Assembly: GCA_003254925.1 (NCBI GenBank)
Contig: QANZ01016236.1
Location: forward strand, 97,230 to 161,229
Reading direction: 5' to 3'
DNA: 64,000 bases
Source of the DNA: Chamaecrista fasciculata
Taxonomy: Eukaryota > Streptophyta > Magnoliopsida > Fabales > Fabaceae
Below the pieces are notes generated by a model. It was given only the letters and a program-made list of their open reading frames with translations. It was not told the origin of the DNA and searched no databases. Made by a program: the position numbers and the translations under genes. Numbering within the stretch: the stretch's first letter is position 1; every line of letters begins with the position of its first letter. Below are positions 35,701 through 46,199 of this stretch, in pieces.

Positions 35701-36657
35701 TAGGGGTGTGGGTGGGGGTATTAGTAGTGGGTGATAATTTCTAAACCCAAAATCGCCCGTCAACCCACCTAACCCGATGATGTCGAGTTGAGTTGGGTTT
35801 GGGCGGGTTGAGCCAGGTTATAAAAATTAATAATTAATTATAATATGGGCAAATTACACTTTGGTACCCTGTTTTATAGACCAATTCTACTTTGGTATCC
35901 TCTTCTTTCAAAAGTGACACTTTGGTACCCTGTTCTTTCAAAAATGTCATTTTGGTACCCTGTTCTTTCAGAAGTGACCATTTTGGTACTCTGTTCTTTA
36001 GACCAAGTGACACTTTGGTACCCTAAAAAAGATAGAATAGGGTAACAAATAGTGAAAGAACAGGGTACCAAAGTGTCACTTGGTCCAAAGAACAGGGTAC
36101 CAAAATGTCACTTTTGAAAGAACAGGGTACCAAAATGATATTTTTGAAAAAACAGGGTACCAAAGTGTCACTTTTGAAAGAACAGAGTACCAAAGTGGAA
36201 TTGGTCAATAGAACAGGGTACTAAAGTGGAATTTACCCTAATATTTTTAATGTGAGGAATAATTAAGTCAATTAATATATTTTTATGATATAATATACAT
36301 AATTAAATATTATATACTTAATTATATATGATAGAATAAGATATTAATTATATAAATATTATATATCATACTTTCATATTTAATTATATACTATTTTAAG
36401 AATTATATAAAAATATAAATTTTTTTATTTTAATAGAAAAGTCCTTAATTTTTAAATGAATTTAACATAAAATATAAAAAATATGTGTATATGTTTCGGT
36501 CGAGTTGGGTCAACCTGCATAACCTGATCAAATCGATTTTTTTTGTGATTTTCTAGTCTGAATGAACACATTAGAGTAACCCGACCCGACCGAACCCGAT
36601 CAAAAGTGCCGGGTTTGGTTGGGTTGGTCGGGTTAGACCCGAATTTGCACACCCCTA
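35701..36657. mobile_element. hAT-type non-autonomous element with exact 8-bp TSD
   Basis: The element starts TAGGGGTGTG and ends CACACCCCTA, and is bounded by the exact repeat CCAAAAGT at 35693-35700 and 36658-36665. Subterminal parts are rich in AACCCGACC/GGGTTGGG-type motifs, as in other plant hAT elements with TAGGGGTGTG ends. No transposase remains. A Mutator-type MITE is nested at 35847-36239. Confidence 0.9.
35847..36239. mobile_element. Nearly perfect palindromic MITE nested in the hAT element
   Basis: The left end is GGGCAAATTACACTTTGGTA, and the complement of the right end is GGGTAAATTCCACTTTAGTA. Both arms are made of 4-6 repeats of a unit about 'CTTTGGTACCCTGTTCTTT', so the element is at once a palindrome and two head-to-head tandem arrays. 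The open frames across it are accidental. Flanks (TATAATAT and TAATATTTT) are similar but give no clean duplication. Confidence 0.8.
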
Positions 36658-36665
36658 CCAAAAGT

Positions 36666-37423
36666 AGTTTTCCATAAATTTTTACATTTTGGTTCCAAAA
36701 ATAATTTTAGACCCGATTTTACTTTATTTGTTGATGATCTCAACTAGATAGAAAAAAAAAATACTCATCAAAAGTAACATGTAGCTCTTAACTCGTCATA
36801 ATCAAATTTAACATGAGAAAGATATGATTAACTTTACTTATTAACGACTCTAACTAGATAAAAACAAAGCTTCTCAAAAGTAACAGGGACCCTTATAATG
36901 TAATAACGGCCCAAGGTAACTTAGCTTGGAAGTTTTAGCATTATATGTATTATGAGACAGAGATATGACATGGTTGGCACAGCCATATCTTTTTTATAGT
37001 GCTGGTGGAAGACCACGTCAGAATGAAATGCTTGAATATGACATATGGTTGGCACAGGCATATCCTTTTTTAAAGTGCTGGTGGAAGACCACGTCAGAAT
37101 GAAATGCTTGACTGTAGATGGCCGACATGAGTGATCTGGAATGGAAGACCACGTCAAATTCCTGTTGGATTATTTGATACAAATAATCCTAATAGTGGCA
37201 CTAATCATTAACCTTAATTTATAATATAATATGACAATATTAAGTTATCAATTTCTGATAAAGCAATGTCTAATTGAATCTGGTCATACTTTATGAGTAT
37301 AATAGAGTTATTTTATAAAAGGTCAGTCTGACTCTTAAGTCATTTTGAAATAGAGGCCAACCTGCTATCTAATTAAAAAAAGATTAATCTCCTATTATAT
37401 TAATCTTATTGTTCCACCAATTT
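36666..37423. other. Spacer with a short direct repeat
   Basis: No gene seen. A unit of about 70 bp containing 'GTGCTGGTGGAAGACCACG' is repeated in tandem at about 36960-37110, followed by a partial third copy near 37141. Confidence 0.6.
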
Positions 37424-37430
37424 TAATAAC

Positions 37431-38416
37431 TAGGCATAACAATTTTCCCCACAAATAAGGATCCCTGCGGGTATTGCCCTGTGGAGATCCCCAGATGCGG
37501 GGAAAAATTCCCCATGGGAACGGAGATGAAAAAATATTTACCCCAAAAGTAATTCGGGGACACGGACATGGAGTACTCCATCTGCCCCGCGGGATCTCTG
37601 TCCCCGAAGAAAATTATATAAAAATATTTTAATATATTATTATACTTATATAAATAATTTTTATTCATTATACCTAAAATTTAAGATCAATTTTTAACCC
37701 TTAAATTAATTAAATCTAAACCCTTAAATCAATTAAATCTAAACCCTTAAATATATAATAACCTACAATTTTTAGCCCTTAAATTAATTTTTGAGTAAAC
37801 TATCAAATTGGTCCCCGGATTATTGGCTCGCTGACAGATTGGTCCCTGAATTTAGGAAATTGACAAATAGGTCCTCGAATTTTTCTAACGTTAGTCAAAT
37901 AGGTCCCCGAATAACATGCACAGAAGGACCTATTTGACAAATGTTAAAAAAATTCGGGGACCTATTTGACTCGTTAGAAAAATTTAGGGTCCTATTTGTC
38001 AGTTTCCTAAATTCGGGGATCAATCTGGCAGCGAGTCAATAATCCAGGGACTAATTTAGTAGTTTACTCATTAATTTTTAGTCTTTCCCCACAATTTCCA
38101 AAAATTTTATATACTTTGTATTGTATTTTGTTGTAATTGGAGTTTGATGTATTGTGTTTCCAATGAAATTTTATAATTCAAGCTAAATTATTTATTAGAT
38201 TATGTTTTTAATCAATTAAAAATGGACATATATTAATTTTTTAAAAAAATATTATGGGGATCCTCGTGGAAGTCGCGGGAGGTCGTGGAACGGGGATAGG
38301 GACAAATAAGTCCCCAAAGCGGGGATCGGAGATGGGGACATGGGAGAATACGGTTGGCAGGGACGGGACGGGGGTACCTCCTCCGTCCTCACCTTGCGCG
38401 GGTGCCATTTCTGCTA
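37431..38416. mobile_element. hAT-like element with a nested MITE
   Basis: The left end starts TAGGCATAACAATTTTCCCC and the complement of the right end starts TAGCAGAAATGGCACC. Subterminal parts are full of GGGGA/TCCCC motifs in opposite orientations ('GCGGGGATCGGAGATGGGGA'). A 7-bp repeat TAATAAC lies on both sides (37424-37430 and about 38415-38421), giving an imperfect target duplication. A Mutator-type MITE sits inside at 37793-38069. Confidence 0.65.
37793..38069. mobile_element. Mutator-type MITE with 10-bp TSD
   Basis: A 277-bp element starts GAGTAAACTATCAAATTGG and ends in the complementary AGTAGTTTACTC. The arms pair over most of their length ('AAATAGGTCC' against 'GGACCTATTT'). The direct repeat ATTAATTTTT flanks it at 37783-37792 and 38070-38079. 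Confidence 0.85.
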
Positions 38417-38429
38417 ATAACCCTTTCTT

Positions 38430-38530
38430 TTAATATATATATATATATATATATTTNAACTTTTAATTATTTAATTTTGATCGAACAGAAGCATCCTCAC
38501 ACATATATAGATATAGATATAGATATAATG
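38430..38530. repeat. AT and GATATA microsatellites
   Basis: An (AT)n run ends in one ambiguous base near 38457. A GATATA hexanucleotide run follows at about 38508-38527. Confidence 0.85.
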
Positions 38531-38748
38531 TCTATTTTTAATTAATTTATTATTATAAATATATTATTAAGTTATATATATTTATATATATTGAATCAAA
38601 AGGAAGGGGGAAAGTTAGTGTTTTAGAAAAGTGGAATGGCAAAAGGAGGCTGAAGAGAGAACATTCCTCTCTCTCTCTGGTCTCTTAGGGTTTCCCAGCG
38701 CCACTGTGTCCTTTAAGGAGGGGTTGTCGCTGGTGTACCTAAATTGAA

Positions 38749-40076
38749 TGTTTTGATAATTAACGAAAATTTTCACTTTGGTAATCATAATTACATATCT
38801 AATTATGAATAAGATTGAGAATTATATATGGTGAAATCTGAGAGTTTACATGCTGAATTAATTGAGATGTAGAAACTATTTTTGATTGAGCTAATTGAAA
38901 TATGATTGAGATACTCTTAAAGGATAGTATTTGAAAAGCGGTGCTAGTCAATTAATTAAACCCAATTAGACGCTAATCACATATCTTAGCATTGAATTAT
39001 TCACTAATCACATGAGTAATCATTTATTTTTCAAATTCATTTTGATTCATGTGTTAAGTCTGAAATGGAAATTATTTTCTAATTTATTTTCTTATTTGCA
39101 GATCAAAAACTATATAAGGAAACATTTTGAATTTTGCAAATTTGTCCAACCTGATTGCTTCTCAACGTTTTAATGTTATCAAAGTCAGCTGAGCATACAT
39201 GGAAGAATGTTTAAGACTATAAGAAGATCAAAGGGATTCGAAATTCATTGAAGACCATTAATTCCCAGCCATTTGTGATTCAAGTAAAAAAATTCCTTAT
39301 CAAGATTGCCAAACTGCTCGACTATATAAAGCTCAAGATTTCAAATATTGAAGACTATTGAATCGTTGGACAATTGTTATTCAAGCTGCTAAGTCCTGAG
39401 AGCTATTGTTCACATTATTTGTGCAATCCTTTGTGGAAAATATCTTAGTGATCATTCACTTTGTGTGAAACCTTCTCTTTGTGAGAGAACCAAATTTCTT
39501 TCATCTTGAAACCTCTGATTCGTTCATTTACCTCCTAGTGGTAATAGGTTGCATTCCTCGGTTGTTGTGAAACCCTAGTGGTGATCCGTGAGTGGTTGCA
39601 CTGTAAGAGGAGTTATTATAGGAACCTTATTGTTACCCGTGAGGATTTGTAGTTTGGGAAAATTGTAAAAGAGAGACTTGTGAAATCTTATGGTGATCCG
39701 TGAGTGGTTGTCTTCTAAATTGTAATTTTGGTTAGTTTACCCATAATATAAAATTCCTTTGCTCTGTGCTTAAGGAGTGGACGTAGGATAGAGAGAAAAT
39801 GCTTTTATAGGGATTAGTATCTTTATTTGAACTACTCTAAAGTTGGATGTGTTGTTCTTCTTATCTTAACTCTTTTATATTCTGCATTTTACTTTGTTTG
39901 AGTTAAGGAACTGTTTTCTCTGAGGAACTGTTTTCATAAGAGAAATCGCTAAGGAACTATAAGAGGAGGGATTGTTCTAAGGAACTATTTTAATAATTGT
40001 TTTAACTTAACGAAAAAGTTTTAAATTCCAATTCACCCCTCTCTTGGTATATTTTTCCTTGTGCATTCTGACTAAC
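38749..40076 (+). mobile_element. Probable 5' LTR of a truncated copia element
   Basis: The stretch just before the gag-like remnant ends in ..GACTAACA at 40076. It is followed by TGGTATAAGATCCTGG, a decayed version of the usual TGGTATCAGAGC primer-binding site complementary to initiator tRNA-Met. The LTR start is set tentatively at TGTTTTGATAAT (38749). No second LTR copy was found in the window, so the left border is uncertain. Confidence 0.5.
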
Positions 40077-40146
40077 AAGTGGTATAAGATCCTGGTCTCT
40101 ATATTTTATTTGGTGTAACAGCCTTGAAAAAAGATCCTAGTCAAAA

Positions 40147-40850
40147 TGCAGAACAAAGACAACAATAGTGGAGCATCCTCTTTGCAAAAACCTCGTTACT
40201 TCAATGAGACCGACTATACCTATTGGAAGAACTGCATGAAGATCTTTACAGAATTTATCAACCCCCAAATTTGGCGGATTATCCAAAATGGTCCCATAAG
40301 GATTACAAAAAGGGAGAACGATTAGATAGTTGAAAAGCCCATTGATCAATGGGATAAAAATGACAACAACAGGTATGCACTCCTTAGTAAAGCAATTAAC
40401 TGTATTTATTGTGCTATGAGTGCATATGACTTGAAGAAGCTATCTGGATGTGATACTGCTAAAGAAATGTGGGACAAACTTCAAGTCACTTATGAAGGAA
40501 CAACTGAGCTGAGGCTGAGGAAGTCCAGAATTGATTCACTCATGAAAGAATATGAGAACTTCTAAATGAAGGAAACTGAGAAGAATGATGAGATGTTCGA
40601 GAGATTCGAAAAAATCATTAATGATCTTGATTTCTTAGGAGAACGTATTGAGCAGGAGAAACTTGTCAGTAAAGTTGTGAGGAGTTTATTCTCTATATGG
40701 GAAATCAAAGTAACAGCTCTCCATGAAAGTCAAAAATTGGAGACAATGATTATAGATGATCTCAGAGGAAAGTTGTTTACCTATGAATCAATATTCTTGG
40801 ATGAGAAAGTACAGAACCTGAAGAAGAGCAAAGGGATTACCCTATGCATA
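40147..40850 (+). pseudogene. Ty1-copia gag remnant
   Basis: Reading from ATG 40147 gives a gag-type (UBN2) polypeptide: an early aromatic motif RYFNETDYTYWKNCMKIF, then LSKAINCIYCAMSA, EMWDKLQVTYEGT and, further on, LVSKVVRSLFSIWEIKVTAL. Two in-frame stops (about 40324 and 40563) break it, so it cannot give a full product. The similarity stops near 40850, 160 bp before ankyrin exon 2, so protease, integrase and RT are absent. It replaces the place where exon 1 of the ankyrin pseudogene would be expected. Confidence 0.8.
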
Positions 40851-41008
40851 TATATAATTGTCATTAAATAATTCAATTCATTCATATACCATTATTATAT
40901 TGTCTGATGATTAAAACTTGAACATCTCTCAACCAATTCAATAACTGATGATATAGTGCAAAAAAAAATGTTGGTCTTTAACTATTCATTTATCTATAAA
41001 AATTGTAG

Positions 41009-42352
41009 GCATGTTAAAAGAGATAGTGAATATGAAACAAAGCCTCATGGAACTAAGGGATGAAAATGGAGGAAATGCTCTTCATTTTGCAGCACAGATG
41101 GGTTATGTAGAAGGTGTTCGCATTCTATTAAACAAATCCACTCTCCAAGCCTTTGAAATCGACAACGAGACCTATTTTCCAATTCATATTGCTTGTAAAA
41201 TGGGTCACCTCAATGTCGTAAAGGAATTGCTTCAGCAAGAATGGCCAGACCCCAAGATCTTGGTTAGTGTAAAGGGTCACAATATTCTTCATATTGCAGC
41301 AGAAAATGGTAAGAATAATGTGGTAAAATACCTCTTAAAAAACCCCAAGATTGATACTTCAATGGTGAATCAGAGAGACAACGAGGGGAACACCCCACTA
41401 CATTTGGCTTCAGAAAACTTATGTCTCTGGACTCTACTGGCTTTGTCACGAGATAAGAGAGTCAATGTGAATTCAAAGAACAACGAAGGATAAACAGCTC
41501 GAGATATTAGTTGGGTGCATTCTAGCACTCCAAAAACGCGTCAGCAGGTATCAAATATATGTTTGCTTTTCTTACCATAAAGTATACAATACTAATTCTT
41601 GTTTGAATCAGAGTTATTATCAAATAATAGAGATAAAGAATGAGTGAACTAACAATTAATTTATTCTCTAAAAGATCATCGAGCTGACAATTCAATCTCT
41701 GAAATATTGGAATTGAATTCTTAGTTCAAAGACTAAATTGTGTATTGAATCTTTTAAGAACCAAATTGTCAACTTGATGATAATATTTCATTCATCATGG
41801 ATTGAATTGTTAGTTTACTTGACAAATGAAATACTTACATGTCTACCACTTCTCACTATTTCATTTCATTTCATTTAAATTTCCATGTAGTTTCTATGCG
41901 ATATTATCTTGGGAAGAGCTGGTGTTCCCCTAACAGCAAACATATTCTGTACTCCAAATTATGGCAGAAACCGAAATAATGATCGGAACGTGAAGGAAGC
42001 AGGCAACACTCGAATACTCGTAGGAGACTAGGAGCACTGATAGCAACAGTAACATTTGCGGCGGGTTTCACAGTGCCAGGTGGTGTATATGGTTCTGATG
42101 AAGCAGACCTAAGAAACAGAGGCATGGCAGTATTGACACATGATACATTGTTCAAGATATTCATGGTTTTCAACTTGGTGGCTATGTTGTAACTGTGATT
42201 GGACTCATGTTCATCTTCCTCATCTTGTTTATTCTCATTTTACGAACGTTTCCTCTTGGGATTCGCCTACCTTTTTTGCGGGAGGGCTGATGTTCTTCTC
42301 GATGAATATGTTCCGGCGGAAGGAAGAAAGTACCCTCATCTTTCACTTGTAA
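41009..42352 (+). pseudogene. Ankyrin-PGG paralogue 2, inverted and broken, lacking exon 1
   Basis: Exon 2 (41009-41547) is 539 bp, as in the two intact genes, with the acceptor TTGTAG and donor CAG|GTATCA preserved. It encodes the last five ankyrin repeats. A TAA at about 41491-41493 interrupts it where the paralogues have an open codon (NNEG then TARDIS). Exon 3 begins at 41891 after TGTAG with FLCDIILGRAGVPLTANI, then shifts frame near 42030. PGG-domain pieces (TFAAGFTVPGGVYGSDEA, MAVLTHDTLFKIFMVFN) remain, but about 130 bp between the first and last transmembrane parts is deleted. No exon 1 is found; the copia gag remnant lies directly upstream. Confidence 0.85.
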
Positions 42353-42634
42353 AATAAAATTTCCTATAATCTTATTCAATCAGTACAAGCAGATTCTTTT
42401 TCTTTTGCTCAAATTCTTATTTACTCTATTTTGAAGATAAGGTCCTTCAGTGGCAGGTAATTAATAATTTATTCCCGACACATATTGTGCCTTCGATTTA
42501 GAAGAGTGGTGACTTTCTTTGTTGTGAATTCTATCTGATGATGACGATAATCAGATCATGCCAAGATGCTATTTAAGGTTGGGGTTCAAGGTCAAAATAC
42601 AAGTGAACCAACATAGTTAGTCTCTTATTATACT

Positions 42635-43591
42635 GGGTAAAATGCATTTTGGTACCCTGTGGTTAGGACCGAATCCACTTTAGTACCCTGAAAGACAAAA
42701 TTTGACACTTTGGTACCTTGAGGTTTGCGACCTTAGCACTTTGGTACCCTGTGGTTATTTTCCGTTAAGATTTAACAAAAAGTGCTGACGTGGCTCAATC
42801 TTAGCCGTCGATTTCTACTACATCTTATCCGCTAATTTCTATTGTTGTTTAAACCAAATTTTACTCTTCAAAAAGATTTCTTTTGTGCATTTAGGTCCTC
42901 TACCTTTGGTAAAACGAAGCAAAACACAACAAACTAAAAGAATTGATGGAGTTTTTTACAATTTCAAATTTTCATTTAAGTAGTTGTATTTGAATATGGG
43001 TATGACTAAATTGCATTTATTTTCCATATTTAGGACTGATATGTAATTATCTCCTTTTTTGTATTTTCCAAAATTACATTTTGACCCCAAAAATTTTTGT
43101 AATTTTTATTTTAGTCCTCAAATATCATGATCTAGGGACTTTTTTTGTAAATTTTGAAACTCTTTGGAGGAATTGTGTAATTTTTGCAAAAATTTTTGTA
43201 AAGTTTATCTTCTCACCATCGAAGCACACAGTTTTAAGACTAAACTGCATTTTATTTTCTAGATATAGGACTAATCTGTAATTTTATTCTTTTTTCAATA
43301 TTTTTCATATTACACTTTGACCCAAAAATTTTGTTATAGTTTTCATTTTAGTCTTCAAATTTTATGATCTAGGGACTTTTTTTGAAAATTTTGAAACTAT
43401 TTGGGGGCATTTTGTAATTTTTGCAAAAGTGCTAACAATTTTCCGTTAAATCTCGACGAAAAATAACCACATGGTACCAAAGTTCTAACGACGCAAATCT
43501 CAGTGTACCAAAAGTGTCAAATTTTATCTTTTTGTGTACCAAAGTGTATTCAGTTCTAATCCTAGGGTACCAATTAAAGTGCATTTTACCC
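42635..43591. mobile_element. Large Mutator-type fold-back element
   Basis: This 957-bp element starts GGGTAAAATGCATTTTGGTA and ends in the complement of GGGTAAAATGCACTTTAATT. Near-matching 9-bp repeats flank it (TATTATACT at 42626-42634, TATTATATT at 43592-43600). The interior carries two diverged direct copies of a phrase around 'GATCTAGGGACTTTTTTTG' (about 43131 and 43370). It is noncoding. Confidence 0.8.
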
Positions 43592-43739
43592 TATTATATT
43601 TGTATTATATGTTAGAAATATAAGAAAAGAAGAAAGATAGAAAGTGAGTTTTGAGGCATGTTTGAATATTTTCCTTAAAAAGTGAATTCTTTCCAAAATA
43701 CCATGAACCTTGTGTAATTGATGAATGTTTAGATAATAT

Positions 43740-43865
43740 CATCAATGATTTGGTGAAGTAGTGATTAGCAATTGTTGCACTTCTTATGAGAGAACCAAGG
43801 TTTGATTCTTAGAATTGCCGTCGTTGGGAAGACAATTTAATTGTTTATATTTACCCTAATAAATA
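43740..43865 (+). repeat. SINE-like remnant
   Basis: The phrase GTAGTGATTAGCAATTGTTG followed about 30 bp later by AAGGTTTGATTCTTAG resembles the A and B boxes of tRNA-derived SINEs. No target-site duplication was defined. Confidence 0.35.
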
Positions 43866-44022
43866 GGGAAACCTATAATTTAACAAGTGAGGAATATTTT
43901 CCTTAAAATGTGAATTTCTTCCAAATTACTATAAAGCTTGCATTGTGTAATTGAATTTTCAGATAATTAGCTTACGTGGGGTGAAGGTCATTTAATTTAT
44001 CGGTAACCAATAATATAATTAA

Positions 44023-44370
44023 AGCTAAAGTCCTATTTTGGTCGCTCAGTTAATGTATTGGCCCCTCAGTTATTTTTTGTTCCATATTGGTTCATCAGTT
44101 TTTCAAAACTTGGCACAGTTGGTCCCTCAAACATTTTCCATCCATTTTTCCGTTAAAAAAAAAAAGACAATTGATTTTTATCTCTTAAAAGTTTGAATTT
44201 TTGCGTTAAGGGTATTTTTCTCTATAATAGAACCAAAATGTAAGAAATTAAAGAAGAAATAACTAGGGGGTTTTAGTTGATTTATCACCTTTTTCTTCCC
44301 CTCTCTCTCTCTCTCTTCTCTCTCTTTCTCTCTCGTTCCGCCCTTCATTGTTGCTGCCGGATACACTACA
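44023..44370. repeat. Left arm of the fold-back family seen at 55560-55771
   Basis: From 'AAAGTCCTATTTTGGTC' onwards the sequence matches the reverse complement of the right arm at 55560-55771 over about 240 bp (shared: ATATTGG, CAAAACTTG, CCATTTTTC, ATAGAACCAAAATGTAAG). No matching right arm was found after it, so this is a solo or truncated arm. It ends in a CT microsatellite. Confidence 0.55.
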
Positions 44371-44693
44371 ATTATAATAAAATTTGATTATTTTCCAAGA
44401 TCGTGTTTGTTTACAGCATCATCCCCATTTAAATTATAATCTTGATTTTTTTAATAATCAAACACACTCAATTACATTTATATCCCTATATATATTCCTA
44501 TAATTACCTATACTCTAATACATTCAATCAAACATCAAGAGGGATAAAATAGTCATTTACCTTAAATTTGGGCCAACTTGTAATTCTTCATTCTTGTGTT
44601 GGGGTAAATTGTTATTTTACTCAAATGGAATAGGATTCAAAATGTTATTCACTTGTTGCATGATACAACAAGTAGCATCATAGAATTACTTTA

Positions 44694-45289
44694 TCTTTTT
44701 TTTTTTTTTTTCTGAACTTCATACATAAGGAAAAGAGTACGTACAATAACACAAGGCTATACATCAAAGGAGAATCAAAGAAACTTAGGCAACACATATA
44801 AGAATATCAATAGATAAAACGATATCTCCTCTCAAATACATGAAGAAAACAAATTTACTCCAATATTTAAAAAACAGAGAAAAAAAGAAGAGATAGAGGC
44901 AACACACCTATCTTTACTCTCATAGGAAAGCTCTTTCTGCTCAAAGAGCAGATCTAGAGATAACATTTTAAGAAAAAGAAAGATAGATCATTTCCTAATG
45001 AAAGGGGAAAACTACCCTAATGGAAAAGGAAAACTTTCTTAATGAAAGTAGAGACATCCCTAATGGAGGAAGAGACAAAAAAAAATACCTAGAAATTAAA
45101 AAGAGAGGGGTCGCTGGTATACACACGGGTGCTGCCATCGTCAGTGTCGACGCCGAAGTTGCCGTCGTCGTTGCTGTCGCCTGGGACGCCATGGGAGGCG
45201 CCAACCAACGGCCACTCAAGGGACTTTTGAGCTTTTTGGAGAAACCCTAACACAACGGCTTTTCGGGGATAGGGTATTTAGAGGCAGAT
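44694..45289 (-). mobile_element. Retroposed sequence with poly(A) tail (non-LTR type)
   Basis: On the reverse strand a GC-rich 5' part (45289-45100) is followed by an AT-rich 3' part that ends in a run of about 18 A (T run 44696-44713 on +). The direct repeat GAATTACT lies at 44683-44690 and 45290-45297, extended by a near-match TTA/CTA. Poly(A) plus target duplication indicates LINE-mediated insertion. A reverse-strand frame from ATG 45190 (MASQATATTTATSASTLTMA) is short and low-complexity; a reverse transcriptase was not seen. It may be an internally deleted LINE or a retrocopied transcript. Confidence 0.65.
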
Positions 45290-45552
45290 GAATTACTCTA
45301 ACTTTAAAAGTCTAAATATTAATTAAACAAAATCAGATTAACCACAAGTCTACAAAAGATTTTGGGCTTTTGGAAATTATTGGGCTATATATAACACATA
45401 TATATAAAGTAAAGTTTGGGATTGATCCAGAAATTAAAAAAGGGTCAAGAAAATAATTAAGATTTACATTTTAGTCCAAACATTTAGTTTAACAAAATTT
45501 TTTTGCTAATTATCAAAATTACATAAAATTAATTATTACGAGCCTCAAAGAG

Positions 45553-45871
45553 GCAATGTGTTATGGGCTTCACCACCACGACGAGGCCTCACCACCACGA
45601 CGGGGCCCTTTTCCCCCGGCGGGTCTACACCCTCCCATTTGGGGATCCCCCCAAGTGTGTGGGTGCTGGGGATAGTAGCTCAAGTGGTATAAGGAGTGGG
45701 TGTTTGGGGTTGATAAGGGGGAGGTCCCTGTTCGATCCCCAGCACCCACACACTTGGGGGGATCTCCAAATGGGAGGGTGTAGACCCGCCGGAGGATAGA
45801 CCCGCCGGGGGAAAAGGGCCCCGTCGTGGTGGTGAGGCCTCGTCGTGGTGGTGAAGCCCTAACACAATGGC
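45553..45871. repeat. GC-rich 319-bp palindrome with tRNA-like core
   Basis: Two arms of about 110-120 bp (45553-45673 and about 45736-45871) are nearly perfect inverted copies, containing CACCACCACGACGAGGCC against GGCCTCGTCGTGGTGGTG. Between them is a core of about 60 bp with an A-box-like TAGCTCAAGTGG (45676-45687) and B-box-like TGTTCGATCCCC (about 45729-45740); GCTGGGG/CCCCAGC can pair around it. The base composition stands out from its AT-rich surroundings. It is best described as a SINE-derived fold-back element; the open frames on both strands are side effects of the GC content. Confidence 0.7.
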
Positions 45872-45874
45872 CAA

Positions 45875-45990
45875 AGCTCTCCCAACAATGTCAACTCTAG
45901 GGATCTAACTTGGGTCATCTCCCTATGATGTAGTTCGTCTAGCCACTACACCAAACACTTGTTGGTCACTGCAAAGCAATTGTTAGTCAC
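45875..45990 (-). repeat. SINE-like remnant
   Basis: On the reverse strand GTGTAGTGGCTAGACGAAC is followed by AAGTTAGATCCCTAG, at a spacing like pol III A and B boxes. It directly adjoins the GC-rich palindrome. Confidence 0.35.
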
Positions 45991-46199
45991 AACAATTTAA
46001 ATTCTCAATAAAGTGCAAACTGAAAACAAAAGGATAAAGAAGAATCTGGGGAAGAGAATTAAAACTAATGATTTTATTCTTGTATTGATCCAATAGAAAA
46101 TTTTATTTTTCTTATAATGCTAGAAAATACATTTTCAACTACATGTGACTATGAACTCCTAATGGATACAGAGTGTTTGTTAGAACACCGCAGCATAAG

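Noticed and set aside
35845-36208. Several open frames on both strands at 35.8-36.2 kb
   Set aside because: They arise from tandem CTTTGGTACCCTG units in a palindromic MITE, not from protein coding selection.
40566-40871. 101-residue frame as an independent gene
   Set aside because: It is the second half of the copia gag remnant after an in-frame stop.
45673-45745. Possible tRNA gene in the palindrome core
   Set aside because: Outer GCTGGGG/CCCCAGC pairing exists, but the T-arm and anticodon arm do not form; SINE-like core is the better reading.
45563-45874. Open frames on both strands across the GC-rich palindrome
   Set aside because: They reflect GC content and inverted arms; no domain and no start context.
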